Numbered from the stretch's first letter, positions 16,010-25,029 are shown. The stretch: DNA of 64,000 nt from Mucilaginibacter sp. (GCF_025359345.1 NZ_JANYGQ010000032.1:310001-374000), one strand, 5' to 3'. The notes: a model not told the origin generated them from the sequence alone. Numbers and translations: made by a program.

Positions 16010-17143
16010 ATGAAAAATCCTAAATATCTATTGCTGTTATTAGCAAACCTGTTTGCTTTCAGCCTGTTTGCCAAACCCGGTGCCGATAGCCTTTACAGTG
16101 TAAAAGGCTTTGCCATAGCTGCCCCGCGACCAAATGGCGTGGCCGATTTTGTGAAGTTTATAAATGAAGAACTGGCACCGCGCAAGATAAATACATTAAT
16201 ACTGCGCGTGGATTATAATTACCAGTTTAAAAGCCACCCGGAATTGCGGGATTCTGTCGCTCTTTCAAAAAGTGATGTCAAGAAAATAGTTGAGGCGTGT
16301 AAAAAGAATAACATCAGCATAATACCACAGATAAACCTTTTAGGGCACCAATCTTGGGCGGCTAAATTAGGTAGTTTGTTGAAGGTTTATCCCGAGTTTG
16401 ATGAAACCCCATGGGTAAAAATGCCGGCCACGGCAGCCGAATATAAATGGCCAAATGCCGATGGCCTGTATTGCAAAAGCTATTGCCCGTTGCACCCGGG
16501 GGTGCATAAGGTTGTTTTCGAGGTAATAGACGAGGTACTGGATGTATTTGAAGCAAGTGCTTTCCACGCCGGTATGGATGAAGTATTTTATTTGGGCGAT
16601 GATAAGTGCCCGCGTTGTGCAGGTCGGGATAAAGCGGTGTTGTTTGCCAACGAAGTACAAACCATCCGCGACCATCTTGCCGAAAAAGGCCGCGAGCTCT
16701 GGATTTGGGGCGATCGCCTGATTGACGGCCGCACAACCGGCATAGGGGAGTGGGCTGCAAGCTACAACGATACCTATAAGGCGATAGAATTGATCCCCCG
16801 GGATGTGGTAATTTGCGACTGGCAATACGACCGCGACAACCAAACCGCCGTTTATTTCGCTATGAAAGGCCTGCGCGTAGTAACCTGCGCCTGGAATCGT
16901 CCGCAGGTAGCACTGAGCCAGGTGGAAAACTACTACCGCGCAAGGGCGACATCAGGCAAGGAACTTAAACCACGTTTTTACGGGATGGCTGAAACTATAT
17001 GGTCGTCGCCGAGCCAGTTTTTGGATGGCTATTATGGCCGCGTTGCTAACCCGCAGGGCGGTGACAATACGCCGTGGAATACATTTAAGGTTATGTTTGA
17101 TAAGATGGGGCAGTTGGAGCAGCAGGCGCCGGCAACTAAGTAA
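16010..17143 (+). CDS. secreted GH20-like glycoside hydrolase
   Basis: A 377-residue exported (beta/alpha)8 enzyme resembling the catalytic domain of beta-N-acetylhexosaminidases (GH20). The track runs upstream to 15845, overlapping the divergent M28 gene; the ATG at 16010 gives MKNPKYLLLLLANLFAFSLF, a signal peptide, and is chosen. Strand motifs include INTLILRVDYNYQF, IIPQINLLGHQSW and FHAGMDEVFYLGDD. The last carries the Asp-Glu pair (Asp190, Glu191) of GH20, where Asp assists the substrate acetamido group and Glu is the acid/base. The N-terminal non-catalytic GH20b domain is missing and the protein is short, so the substrate may differ from chitobiose. No clear cluster partners. Confidence 0.82.
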   Translation: MKNPKYLLLLLANLFAFSLFAKPGADSLYSVKGFAIAAPRPNGVADFVKFINEELAPRKINTLILRVDYNYQFKSHPELRDSVALSKSDVKKIVEACKKNNISIIPQINLLGHQSWAAKLGSLLKVYPEFDETPWVKMPATAAEYKWPNADGLYCKSYCPLHPGVHKVVFEVIDEVLDVFEASAFHAGMDEVFYLGDDKCPRCAGRDKAVLFANEVQTIRDHLAEKGRELWIWGDRLIDGRTTGIGEWAASYNDTYKAIELIPRDVVICDWQYDRDNQTAVYFAMKGLRVVTCAWNRPQVALSQVENYYRARATSGKELKPRFYGMAETIWSSPSQFLDGYYGRVANPQGGDNTPWNTFKVMFDKMGQLEQQAPATK

Positions 17144-17162
17144 TATCTGAACGTCACCGTTC

Positions 17163-17192
17163 CCGCAGGGTCTGTCAGAGACGACCCTGCGG
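17163..17192. repeat. GC-rich perfect hairpin
   Basis: CCGCAGGGTC and GACCCTGCGG are perfect 10-base arms with a 10-base loop, 20 bases past the GH20-like stop. There is no T-run after the stem, so it is not a standard factor-independent terminator; it could be a REP-like unit or a transcript-stabilising end. Confidence 0.7.
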
Positions 17193-17320
17193 TGGATGCC
17201 TATCAGGGTGTGAAATAATCAGGCTTCATTTCAATTAAACAAATTCCCGTTAGCCACAACGGTAAAGCAAGGGCGTAGTATGCAGACCCTAGGAAAGATA
17301 ACTAATTTATATTTCAATAG

Positions 17321-17352
17321 ATATTGAAAGTTCAATATATTTATTACATTTG
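17321..17352 (+). promoter_or_regulatory. promoter with overlapping palindromic operator candidate
   Basis: A -33 TTG (17324-17326) and -7 TACATTTG (17345-17352) are 18 bases apart, a good match to Bacteroidota promoters. The 18-base palindrome ATATTGAAAGTTCAATAT (17321-17338) covers the -33 element, so a dimeric repressor bound there would block transcription. TTGAA-N2-TTCAA is the kind of site used by MarR-type regulators, but no such gene is adjacent. Confidence 0.6.
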
Positions 17353-17379
17353 TATCGAAATTTAACCTCATCAATACAA

Positions 17380-17814
17380 ATGGAACTCAGCAAAACAATT
17401 ATTCAACAACTCATTTACCTCGCCGGTCTTGCTCAAGTGGCGTTGATTATTGGTAGCTTGTTTATTCCAAAAGTACTTGGTTGGAAAAAAGAACTTGTAA
17501 AAGTTCAGCCATTAATTAAACAGATGTTTTGGACGTATGCCGCTTATATTCTCGTCATAAACCTTTGTTTCGGCTTACTTTCTATGTTCGATTACAGGGA
17601 GCTAACCAACGGCTCAAACCTTGCAATAATTATTAACGGATTTATCGCCGCTTATTGGGTGTCACGGGTTTTAATCCAATTCTTTTATTTCGACAGGTCT
17701 AACTTTCCCGCGGGAAAATTGAACAAGCTGGCCGAAGTAGTTTTAGTATTATTATTTATTTCGCTCAGTGCGGTTTACGGTCTTGCGTTTTATTTTAATC
17801 TTCATCAAAACTAG
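17380..17814 (+). CDS. small integral membrane protein, probable partner of the acyltransferase
   Basis: A 144-residue protein with four hydrophobic helices (for example LAGLAQVALIIGSLFIP, TYAAYILVINLCFGLLSMF and VVLVLLFISLSAVYGLAFYF). The track start (17350, TTG) lies inside the -7 box; ATG at 17380 is the likely start. I do not recognise a named family. It ends one base before the start of the wax-synthase-like gene, which implies translational coupling, and the pair has its own promoter with a palindrome. By context it may deliver substrate to, or regulate, the acyltransferase. The family and role remain unknown. Confidence 0.75.
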   Translation: MELSKTIIQQLIYLAGLAQVALIIGSLFIPKVLGWKKELVKVQPLIKQMFWTYAAYILVINLCFGLLSMFDYRELTNGSNLAIIINGFIAAYWVSRVLIQFFYFDRSNFPAGKLNKLAEVVLVLLFISLSAVYGLAFYFNLHQN

Positions 17815-17815
17815 C

Positions 17816-18775
17816 ATGGAACTTATACTGCATATTGTTTATTTCGGGCTGATAAATTTAGCAGTAGCTTTCGTTGGCTACGCGTTAATTAAGCGGGGGG
17901 TGATTTGGCAGAGCTGGCTATTACTGGTCGTTAGTATTTTTGCCGTTTATCTTATCTTTCTGCGCGATTATCCTATTGCCCGGATGCTATCGCTAATTGC
18001 GCTAACATTTACCGCTATGAAAGTTATCGCGGTAGCAGAAAGTTATAAAGGCAAAAAGCTCAAGCTTACTTTTAAACAATGGTTTGTTTTTGCCACAGGC
18101 TGGGCAGGTATGCGGGCCGAACCTTTTGAAACACTTGGCGCAAAGGCGCTTCCCAACGCCTGGGCGATGATCAGGTTTGGAGTTAGTCGAATGGCAATGG
18201 GAGGGGTGCTTATCCTGTTAGCCCATTTAATTGTTTCTTTTCATTTTAACCAGGATCTGACTTATACTATTGTTAGCATAATGTTGCTCGTCGGTCTAAG
18301 CTTGATCTTACATTTTGGTTTGTTAAGCGTTAGCGCCGGCTCATGGAGGTTATCAGGTGTCAATACTTATTTCTTGTTCAAACAACCTGCGCATGCTTTA
18401 AGCCTCGCTGAATTTTGGAGCAAACGCTGGAATTTAGCTTTTACCGAAATGACCTCGATCGCCATTTTTCGCCCGCTGCGTAAAAAGACAGGTCCGGTAA
18501 TCGCCTTAATGCTGGCCTTTATATTCTCAGGCTTGCTACATGAGCTGGCTTTGAGCGTTCCGGTTAACCATGGTTACGGCCTGCCGCTTTTATATTTTAT
18601 AATCCAGGGTTTATTGGTTTTAGTTGAAAAAGCCCTGGCCAGTCGCAATGTTTTGTTTTTAAACAATAAAATCGTGGCTCATGCCTGGGTTTTCTTTTGG
18701 CTGGTTGCGCCGGCACCTTTGCTGTTCCACACACAGTTTATCAAACAGATTGTATGGCCTTTGTCAGGTTTATAA
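17816..18775 (+). CDS. wax-synthase-like membrane-bound O-acyltransferase
   Basis: A 319-residue polytopic membrane protein of the plant wax synthase-like MBOAT group (PF13813-type). The track opens at 17768, inside the upstream gene; ATG at 17816, one base after that gene's stop, is chosen. About eight transmembrane helices are visible. The signature region contains SLAEFWSKRWNLAFTEM, matching the family FW..RWH motif, and AFIFSGLLHELALS with the conserved catalytic histidine of MBOATs. Such enzymes move a fatty acyl group from acyl-CoA to an alcohol. The acceptor here could be a fatty alcohol, sterol-like lipid or sugar; it cannot be decided. Coupled with the 144-residue membrane protein. 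Confidence 0.8.
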   Translation: MELILHIVYFGLINLAVAFVGYALIKRGVIWQSWLLLVVSIFAVYLIFLRDYPIARMLSLIALTFTAMKVIAVAESYKGKKLKLTFKQWFVFATGWAGMRAEPFETLGAKALPNAWAMIRFGVSRMAMGGVLILLAHLIVSFHFNQDLTYTIVSIMLLVGLSLILHFGLLSVSAGSWRLSGVNTYFLFKQPAHALSLAEFWSKRWNLAFTEMTSIAIFRPLRKKTGPVIALMLAFIFSGLLHELALSVPVNHGYGLPLLYFIIQGLLVLVEKALASRNVLFLNNKIVAHAWVFFWLVAPAPLLFHTQFIKQIVWPLSGL

Positions 18776-18839
18776 CAACAATAATATAGCGCTTAACATT
18801 TTTTAATAATATAACTATCTTACCACCCAAAACCATCGT

Positions 18840-20066
18840 ATGGCTAATTGGGTAAAAAATTATAGCGGCATGTTTTTGCTGATAGGCGGGATCCTCATCG
18901 GTAGCCTTGCTGGTATCCTGCTCGGTAAGCAAGCCGAAGTGCTTAAGCCTATCGGCGATATATTTTTAAACCTGCTATTTGTTGCAGTTATCCCATTGGT
19001 ATTTTTTGCTATCTCATCGGCTATTGCCAACCTGCACGGTAACCAAAAACTAAACCGGATAATGATAATTATGACGCTGGTTTTTTTGGGTACAGTGCTT
19101 ATTGCTGCGCTGGTGACCATTGTGGCAGTCACTATTTTTCCGGTTCACCAGCAGGCTGTATTGAGCGCTGCGGCGGCAAATCACACAGATAAAGCCCTTT
19201 CGGGCGACCAAATTACCCAACTATTCACTACCGGCGAGTTTTACCAGTTACTATCGCGCAAAAACATGCTGGCCATGATCATATTCGCCATTTTAATTGG
19301 CTTCGGCACTTTAAATGCAGGCGAGAAAGGCGCCGACTTCCGCAGGTTTCTAAATTCGGGTATCGAGGTATTTAAAAATGTATTTGTACTCATTATGAAA
19401 CTTGGGCCCATCGGCCTTGGTGCATATTTTGCTTACCAGGTTGCTGTATTCGGGCCCTCGCTGTTTGGCACTTATGCGCATACGATGGGTATCGGCTATG
19501 GGGTAAGCATTTTTTATTATGCAGTATTCTTTAGCATTTATGCCTTTATTGCTGGCGGAGTTAAAGGCGTAAAAAAATATTGGCGCAATAATATTATTCC
19601 GTCGGCTACAGCCGTGGGTACGTGTAGCAGCATAGCGACCATCCCGGCCAATCTCGACGGGGCAAAAAAGATGGGCGTATCTGATATAATTGCCGGCATA
19701 ACCATCCCCTTAGGCGGCACTTTACATAAAGATGGTTCTAGCATCTCCTCTATCTTGAAAATGGCGGCTGTATTCGCGATGTTCGGCAAAAGTTTTAACA
19801 GTCCTGACGTTATCCTGCTTGCCTTGGGCATGACAGTACTGGTAAGCATTGTTGAGGGCGGCATACCCAACGGCGGTTATGTTGGCGAGTTGTTGTTTAT
19901 TTCAGCCTATGGTTTTCCACCTGAAGCATTACCTCCGGCCATTATCATCGGCACATTGATCGACCCGGTTGCTACCTTGCTAAATGCCACCGGTGATACT
20001 GTCGCCGCAATGATGATTAACCGGTTTGCTGATAAAGAAAGTAGGGTGGCGGGAGAAACTGCTTAA
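18840..20066 (+). CDS. dicarboxylate/amino acid:cation symporter (DAACS)
   Basis: A 408-residue member of the DAACS/SLC1 family (GltP, GltPh, DctA). Eight helices and two re-entrant hairpins fit the profile. HP1 region: GTCSSIATIPANLDGAKKMG, in place of the more usual SSSGTLP; TM7: the family NMDGT-type motif is degenerate, here GGTLHKDGSSI; HP2: EGGIPNGGYVGELLF, corresponding to GGIPSAGL. TM8: ATLLNATGDTVAAMM corresponds to the D...R.N.GD segment. The pattern fits a Na+- or H+-coupled carrier of an acidic amino acid or dicarboxylate, but the changed NMDGT motif leaves ion coupling and substrate uncertain. It is separated by 64 bases from the upstream acyltransferase. Confidence 0.88.
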   Translation: MANWVKNYSGMFLLIGGILIGSLAGILLGKQAEVLKPIGDIFLNLLFVAVIPLVFFAISSAIANLHGNQKLNRIMIIMTLVFLGTVLIAALVTIVAVTIFPVHQQAVLSAAAANHTDKALSGDQITQLFTTGEFYQLLSRKNMLAMIIFAILIGFGTLNAGEKGADFRRFLNSGIEVFKNVFVLIMKLGPIGLGAYFAYQVAVFGPSLFGTYAHTMGIGYGVSIFYYAVFFSIYAFIAGGVKGVKKYWRNNIIPSATAVGTCSSIATIPANLDGAKKMGVSDIIAGITIPLGGTLHKDGSSISSILKMAAVFAMFGKSFNSPDVILLALGMTVLVSIVEGGIPNGGYVGELLFISAYGFPPEALPPAIIIGTLIDPVATLLNATGDTVAAMMINRFADKESRVAGETA

Positions 20067-20088
20067 TTACCCCAAAAGTGGAACACGC

Positions 20089-20202
20089 TGATTATAAACA
20101 AATTACAGAATTGCATCCAAAAAGCAAAAATTCCGTAACTATTGATTATCAGATAGTTGCATTTAAGTAGAATTTAAATATTCTGATAATCAGCATGTTC
20201 CA
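20089..20202. repeat. long imperfect inverted repeat
   Basis: The outer arms TGGAACACGCTGATTAT and CTGATAATCAGCATGTTCCA pair over about 16 bases with one or two mismatches, separated by roughly 77 bases. The right arm runs straight into the GGAACG repeat at 20188. Confidence 0.6.
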
Positions 20203-20240
20203 TACCGTTCGGGGTGTTCCGCTGTGAAAATGGAACGCTT
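20188..20240. repeat. GGAACG repeat, copy 2
   Basis: AATCAGCATGTTCCATACCG continues into TTCGGGGTGTTCCGCTGTG and AAAATGGAACGCT. This matches the reverse complement of 13177-13238 over about 50 bases with a handful of differences. Confidence 0.65.
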
Positions 20241-20286
20241 AGCCGGCATTTGGTCTCTGAAAAAAGCCAATTACCCGATATGCTGG

Positions 20287-20310
20287 GAGGCGCAAAGTAT
20301 TGCGTCTCTA
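20287..20310. repeat. GAGACGCAATACTTTGCGTCTC palindrome
   Basis: GGAGGCGCAA and TTGCGTCTCT surround AGTA, forming a short near-perfect palindrome related to the degenerate copy at 8602. Confidence 0.55.
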
Positions 20311-20319
20311 TAAAATATC

Positions 20320-22848
20320 TTAAAACGCGTCTTCCTCAATCTTCACCGGCCCCAGTAATCCCGAAGGCGACAACTTCGATTTACTATCAAAATAATTCCA
20401 GGTGGTAAAACAATATCTTCCTTTTGAGGGACGGGGCTCATTTTTCAAAAACCAATCAGGGAACTCCTTAAGGTATTGGCCGCTGTTGTACATATACATA
20501 TTGGGCAGCCACTTCATATCTGCCGGTTCCTGCTCGTCACCGATAAGCCTGTTTGCCCAAACGTTTGTGACTTCAATTTTTATTTCGTTTGCAGTTCCCA
20601 GCATTGTAGTTGGGATAGCAATTCGCCACGGCGCAGTCCATACCACGCCTGCATCCTTATTGTTTATAAATACCCTGGCAATACAATTAACCGTGCCCAG
20701 GTTAATGTATACGGTATGGTTAAGTTTTGCGAGTTCGTCTTTAGGGATATTGAACGTTTTGGAGTAAACGGCAGTACCGCTGTAATATTTAATCCCCTTG
20801 TCTGCATTTGCAGCCCAGTCGGTCAGTTCGTCAAATTTTACAGCGGTGGCCGGCCCGCCCCAGGCCGCATCGAATTTAACTATCCACGGGCCATCCAGGC
20901 TAAGCACCGGTTTGCTTGCAGTAAAGTTTGCCTTTTGGATAAAACCCAGCTTCACAAACGGTTTCCTGAAAACTATAAAAAAGCTTTGTGCATCGTCGAA
21001 TTTTAAGGTGATACTGGTTTTGCCATCTTTTTGGGTGAATTCATTTAAATCGCGCATTGTGCCGGCAACAGGGTCCCACAACTCGGGCTGCATTCCTGCT
21101 ACGTTAAAAGTGCAATCGACATTGCCGGGGTAATGAGAGGTATTTGCTACAAAATAAACATCGGTGGTATTTTCTTTCCGGTGGATTTCTTTAATCACGA
21201 TATCCATATTACCCAGGTGCACGCCAAAATCATTCAGAGTATTTGGCATATAATGCCCCCATTGCAGTATGGCAGAGCAGCGTTGCAGGTAATTAACCAT
21301 GGCCTTTGCAGGTTTCCACCAGGTTTGGGTACGGTCGAAATGCGTGCCCCATTGCCCCATGGCGTTACCGGGTTTGTATTTATCGTCCCAGGGCTGCTCA
21401 ACAAAACGGTGTATTACTATTTTATTGATGCCGGCACAAAAGGCTTCATCGCCAACCGGCTTTAACCATGCAGGTGTTTCGCTCCATTTACTATCGGCAG
21501 GCTGGCCGGTAAAGGCCTCGGCTGCCAATATATTTTGGTTCGATCTCCTTAACGAGGCAATCACTCCATCCAGTTCGTAAGGCGCAAAAGTACCATCATG
21601 GGTCCAGAACTCGCCCATCACATTCGAAACCAGCGGCACTACTTCGTCAGATCTCCATGGGCCGCCATAGGGCTCAGATTGAAAATTCAGGCCGGCGGCT
21701 TTAAGTTTTTTGGCGATGGTGATATAATATACATCGCGGTAAAGGTCCTGCACCGTGTTATTAAAATCATTCCTGAAACGATCGGTTTGTTCCCGGCCTT
21801 CTACGGTTCGGCCGGCGAATGTAGCGAGGTAAGGCAATATGTCATAACCCCGGCGCGCTGCGAACTCTTCACGCATTTTCGGCGTCCAGGTGGCATCGTT
21901 TTCTTCGTAACTGTCGAAATAAACATGGTCAACAGTATTGCCCACCAAAGGGCCGAGGTGCTTTTTTATTTCGCCTATCACATGGTCCATGTGGAATTCA
22001 ACGGCTTTGGGGCTCATTTTATCACATTCAAAACCTGCGGCCTGCCATTGCGCGGGCTGTACGGCTGCACCCATGGTGGTGTGGCCAAAGCGATAAATTA
22101 CCCAGTTGCCTTCGGGTGCATCCCACTCAAGTTTGCCATCGGGCGTCATCAATGGGGTGAGGTCGATGATAGAACTTTTAAAAACAGTATCTTTTGCCGG
22201 CATGGCCAACACTGCAATGTCTTTATAATAGGTTTTACGCTCCGGTATTTCGGGCATTTCTATTTTGCCATTTTTGGCATTGTAAGTCGGGAACCGGGCA
22301 TTGGAGCGCGGGTCGACTTTTGGTCTGTCCAACTCTATTTTTTGTTTACCACTATTGCCGCTAATCCTTTTCTGCGACCAGCTCAGTTGCTGCATTGAAA
22401 GTTCGGGTGTTATCCAAACACCGCCGCTCGTGGCATAGCCCGCACCGTTGAACAAGCCCATGGTCATCCCCAATCGTTTCGACTCATTGGCAGCGTGTTT
22501 CACCAATGCCCACCAGGGCTCGGTCCATGCAATTACATCGGGTGTTGGATCTTTATCTACTGGGGCGCCCCATGGGTTGGTTACATCGGCAAGGCCGAGC
22601 ATGGTGGTATTGTTAAAGCCTTCTTCCTTTAAAGCTTCCAGGTCTTTGGTGATCCCTGCTTTGCTCACATTGGCGCCCATCCACATCCACAAAACGCCTG
22701 GCTTTGCCGATTCCGGCGGATGTAAAAAAAGTTGTTCGGGGCTATTTGCCGGTGGTTTTACAAGATTCTTTTTATTGAGCTGAGCTATTGCGGTAAAAGC
22801 GATACATAGTAATAAGGGGAGTGTGGCAGCTGTTTTTCGAAAGTTCAT
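20320..22848 (-). CDS. secreted GH106-type glycosyl hydrolase (alpha-L-rhamnosidase-like)
   Basis: An 842-residue exported enzyme with a signal peptide ending ITAIAQ-like (residues 1-22). The N-terminal core has the family's characteristic opening GVLWMWMGANVSKAGITKDL, then GFNNTTMLGLADV and MTMGLFNGAGYATSGGVW. Later blocks YFDSYEENDATWTPKMREEF and EPYGGPWRSDEV supply acidic residues suited to a retaining or inverting site. The C-terminal 180 residues look like a galactose-binding beta-sandwich (GTVNCIARVFINNKDAGVVW, EIKIEVTNVWANRLIGDEQ). GH106 enzymes release rhamnose from pectic side chains. This protein is shorter than most, so specificity is open. Not in a polysaccharide-utilisation locus. 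Confidence 0.8.
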   Translation of the reverse strand: MNFRKTAATLPLLLCIAFTAIAQLNKKNLVKPPANSPEQLFLHPPESAKPGVLWMWMGANVSKAGITKDLEALKEEGFNNTTMLGLADVTNPWGAPVDKDPTPDVIAWTEPWWALVKHAANESKRLGMTMGLFNGAGYATSGGVWITPELSMQQLSWSQKRISGNSGKQKIELDRPKVDPRSNARFPTYNAKNGKIEMPEIPERKTYYKDIAVLAMPAKDTVFKSSIIDLTPLMTPDGKLEWDAPEGNWVIYRFGHTTMGAAVQPAQWQAAGFECDKMSPKAVEFHMDHVIGEIKKHLGPLVGNTVDHVYFDSYEENDATWTPKMREEFAARRGYDILPYLATFAGRTVEGREQTDRFRNDFNNTVQDLYRDVYYITIAKKLKAAGLNFQSEPYGGPWRSDEVVPLVSNVMGEFWTHDGTFAPYELDGVIASLRRSNQNILAAEAFTGQPADSKWSETPAWLKPVGDEAFCAGINKIVIHRFVEQPWDDKYKPGNAMGQWGTHFDRTQTWWKPAKAMVNYLQRCSAILQWGHYMPNTLNDFGVHLGNMDIVIKEIHRKENTTDVYFVANTSHYPGNVDCTFNVAGMQPELWDPVAGTMRDLNEFTQKDGKTSITLKFDDAQSFFIVFRKPFVKLGFIQKANFTASKPVLSLDGPWIVKFDAAWGGPATAVKFDELTDWAANADKGIKYYSGTAVYSKTFNIPKDELAKLNHTVYINLGTVNCIARVFINNKDAGVVWTAPWRIAIPTTMLGTANEIKIEVTNVWANRLIGDEQEPADMKWLPNMYMYNSGQYLKEFPDWFLKNEPRPSKGRYCFTTWNYFDSKSKLSPSGLLGPVKIEEDAF

Positions 22849-22860
22849 CGTGCTTTACTA

Positions 22861-22891
22861 AGGTTATTGCATATATAATGATTAATAACCT
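22861..22891. promoter_or_regulatory. inverted repeat upstream of the GH106-type gene
   Basis: AGGTTATT and AATAACCT are perfect 8-base arms separated by 15 bases, centred about 28 bases before the start codon. This is a possible operator. No -7 match was found in the 289-base spacer, which otherwise shows nothing recognisable. Confidence 0.3.
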
Positions 22892-23137
22892 GATAAGGAA
22901 TTGTTTTATGTATTAATAATGTTATTTGTATGCAATATTTCACTGTTTCCGGCATCTTTTATGGTGCTTAACCAACGCTGAAAAGTGAAAACAAACAAAC
23001 AGACAGACATTCCTTTACTATACAATTGTTCTTGATCAGTATTTGTTGGTGATGCTTTTAAACGGCAGAATGAGTTTTTGGAAGGTTTGGGTTACCTAAC
23101 AAGGCGACCAGTTAAGTAAATGTAATATTCAATTATT

Positions 23138-24889
23138 TTAAGCTGTTTGTAACTGTGCCTGCGGAAACTCGATTATAAATTCCGTGCCTTTGTTGAGCTC
23201 ACTTTGAAGACGGATGGTACCCCCAAGACTTTCCACCTGCATTTTAACCATAAACAGCCCTATACCTTTACCCTCTACACTGGTATCAAACCGTTTGTAA
23301 AGGCCAAATAATTCATTTGCATACTTTAAAGTGTCAATGCCGCGGCCATTGTCTTTATATATAATCTGAATTTTGCCATTTTCCGACTTTGCGTTAATAT
23401 TAATCATCGGATCTGTTCCGGGCTTGCGGTATTTTATACTATTGAGTATAAGATTGTAAAAAATACTGTGTATAAAGCTCTTTACCGATAGCATTTCGGT
23501 TACCTCCCCAAAATCAAAAGCTATGGATGCGTGCTCCTTTTCCACCATGTGCCTGATGCTGAATTTTATATCTTCGATAAGTTTAGGCAGCGAAATTTGC
23601 TGTATGTTCTCGTTAATATCCTCGTTAATCTGCAAAATTTGATTAAGATCTAATATTACATTATCTAATTTGTTAGCCGATCTGCTAATACTTTTTATCA
23701 CTTCGGGAAGTTCATCGCTTTCAATACCAGCATTGGAAATGAGTGACGATAAGCCAATTATATTGGCAACCGGCGCCCGTAAATTGTGCGAAATGATATA
23801 GGTAAATTGTTCAAGCGCCTTGTTCCGTTGTATTAAATCGGCTGTTATTTTTTCACGTTCAGTTTCTAATTTCTTTTTTTCAGTAATATCTCTAACCGTA
23901 AAAATATGGCCAAAATCCTGCATCTTGTTGTCTTTTATTCCAGCCCAGGTCAAATCAAACCATTTAACAACACCATTGGTTTCACGGCTTAATTGATAGT
24001 TAACGCCGGTTCCATTTTTGGTTTTATTTAGAATATCCGATACCAGCGATTTCCTGTTCTCATCAACGCAATCTAAAATGGGATAACCTTCTTTAATGAC
24101 AATATTGCTTTGTTCATTCATGAACTTTTTGGCGAGGGTATTGAACGAAATAATATTACCCCCGGTGTCAATCAACAGGCAGGCCATATCCGTATTATTA
24201 AAAACTGTACGCAGGCTTGCTTCAGACTTCCGGATGGCCATCTCGTCTGTTATTTGCTTCGTGATATCACGGGCAGTGCATGAAAGGCCGATAACGGCAT
24301 CATTTTCCCATATTGGGTTGATGGAAAAAGTAATGAATGTTGCTGCCCCGGTAATTTGGAATCCTTTTGTAAATTGGATGCTTTTACCAGATAGCGCGCG
24401 GATATACATTCTTTCCCATTCAAGCGCCTGTTCCGGGTCTGATTCCTTTAAAAAATCAAGGACACTATCACCTGGCTCAAGTTCTACATTATAAGCCTCT
24501 ATCACCTTCTCTGTAAATAATTTATTAAAGGTAATGAACCTCAATTCGGTGTCTACTGAATAGATGCTGGCATCGGAGTTCTCTATAATAGCGGTTAAAT
24601 TTGCTGCCGATTTTTTGATTGCCGCCTCATCTAGCTTCTGTCGTGTAATATCGCGCGAAAAGCAAGATAATCCAATTACTTTGCCCGACTCCCATATGGG
24701 GTTAACAGAATAGCTCAGGTAAATAATTGCTCCGCCAAAAGGGTATTCATTTACAAATTGTACCGTTTCGCCATCAAATGCTTTGTTGTATATACCCATC
24801 CATTTTTCAGCAACTTCCGGCGGAAGGCCATTAAGTAGCGTCAGCGTGTTTGTTTCATAATCCAAATCGAAATTATAAACAAGCTTCAT
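23138..24889 (-). CDS. 3' part of a frameshifted multi-PAS sensor histidine kinase
   Basis: This 583-codon ORF is the C-terminal part of one gene with the ORF at 25030-26142. Homologous coding extends upstream of its first ATG: read in this frame, the sequence from about 25033 gives ITQRKKDQDEILRSRANISA and a PAS start. Domains: rest of a PAS (to about 85), a PAS (92-213), a PAS (220-335), HisKA with phospho-accepting His368 in ISHNLRAPVANI, and HATPase with NLILNSIKY (N box), DNGRGID (G1) and GKGIGLFMV (G2). No transmembrane segment was seen, so it is a cytosolic kinase sensing small ligands or redox. If truly broken, this fragment lacks a proper start. Confidence 0.85.
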   Translation of the reverse strand: MKLVYNFDLDYETNTLTLLNGLPPEVAEKWMGIYNKAFDGETVQFVNEYPFGGAIIYLSYSVNPIWESGKVIGLSCFSRDITRQKLDEAAIKKSAANLTAIIENSDASIYSVDTELRFITFNKLFTEKVIEAYNVELEPGDSVLDFLKESDPEQALEWERMYIRALSGKSIQFTKGFQITGAATFITFSINPIWENDAVIGLSCTARDITKQITDEMAIRKSEASLRTVFNNTDMACLLIDTGGNIISFNTLAKKFMNEQSNIVIKEGYPILDCVDENRKSLVSDILNKTKNGTGVNYQLSRETNGVVKWFDLTWAGIKDNKMQDFGHIFTVRDITEKKKLETEREKITADLIQRNKALEQFTYIISHNLRAPVANIIGLSSLISNAGIESDELPEVIKSISRSANKLDNVILDLNQILQINEDINENIQQISLPKLIEDIKFSIRHMVEKEHASIAFDFGEVTEMLSVKSFIHSIFYNLILNSIKYRKPGTDPMININAKSENGKIQIIYKDNGRGIDTLKYANELFGLYKRFDTSVEGKGIGLFMVKMQVESLGGTIRLQSELNKGTEFIIEFPQAQLQTA

Positions 24890-25029
24890 TGCATTTTTGA
24901 AGGGCTGATTATAGGTTATAAAATCAAAATTCCTATCTATTGAGTAAACAAGGTCACTGGTGTTTTCAATTATGGCTGATATGTTTGCCCGTGACCTTAG
25001 GATCTCGTCCTGGTCTTTTTTTCGCTGCG

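Noticed and set aside
16362-16843. Minus-strand ORFs of 132 and 158 codons
   Set aside because: Shadows of the GH20-like gene, which has a signal peptide and the Asp-Glu pair.
20402-22783. Long plus-strand ORFs (up to 266 codons) opposite the GH106-type gene
   Set aside because: They mirror a gene with clear signal peptide and domain motifs; their translations look like composition artefacts.
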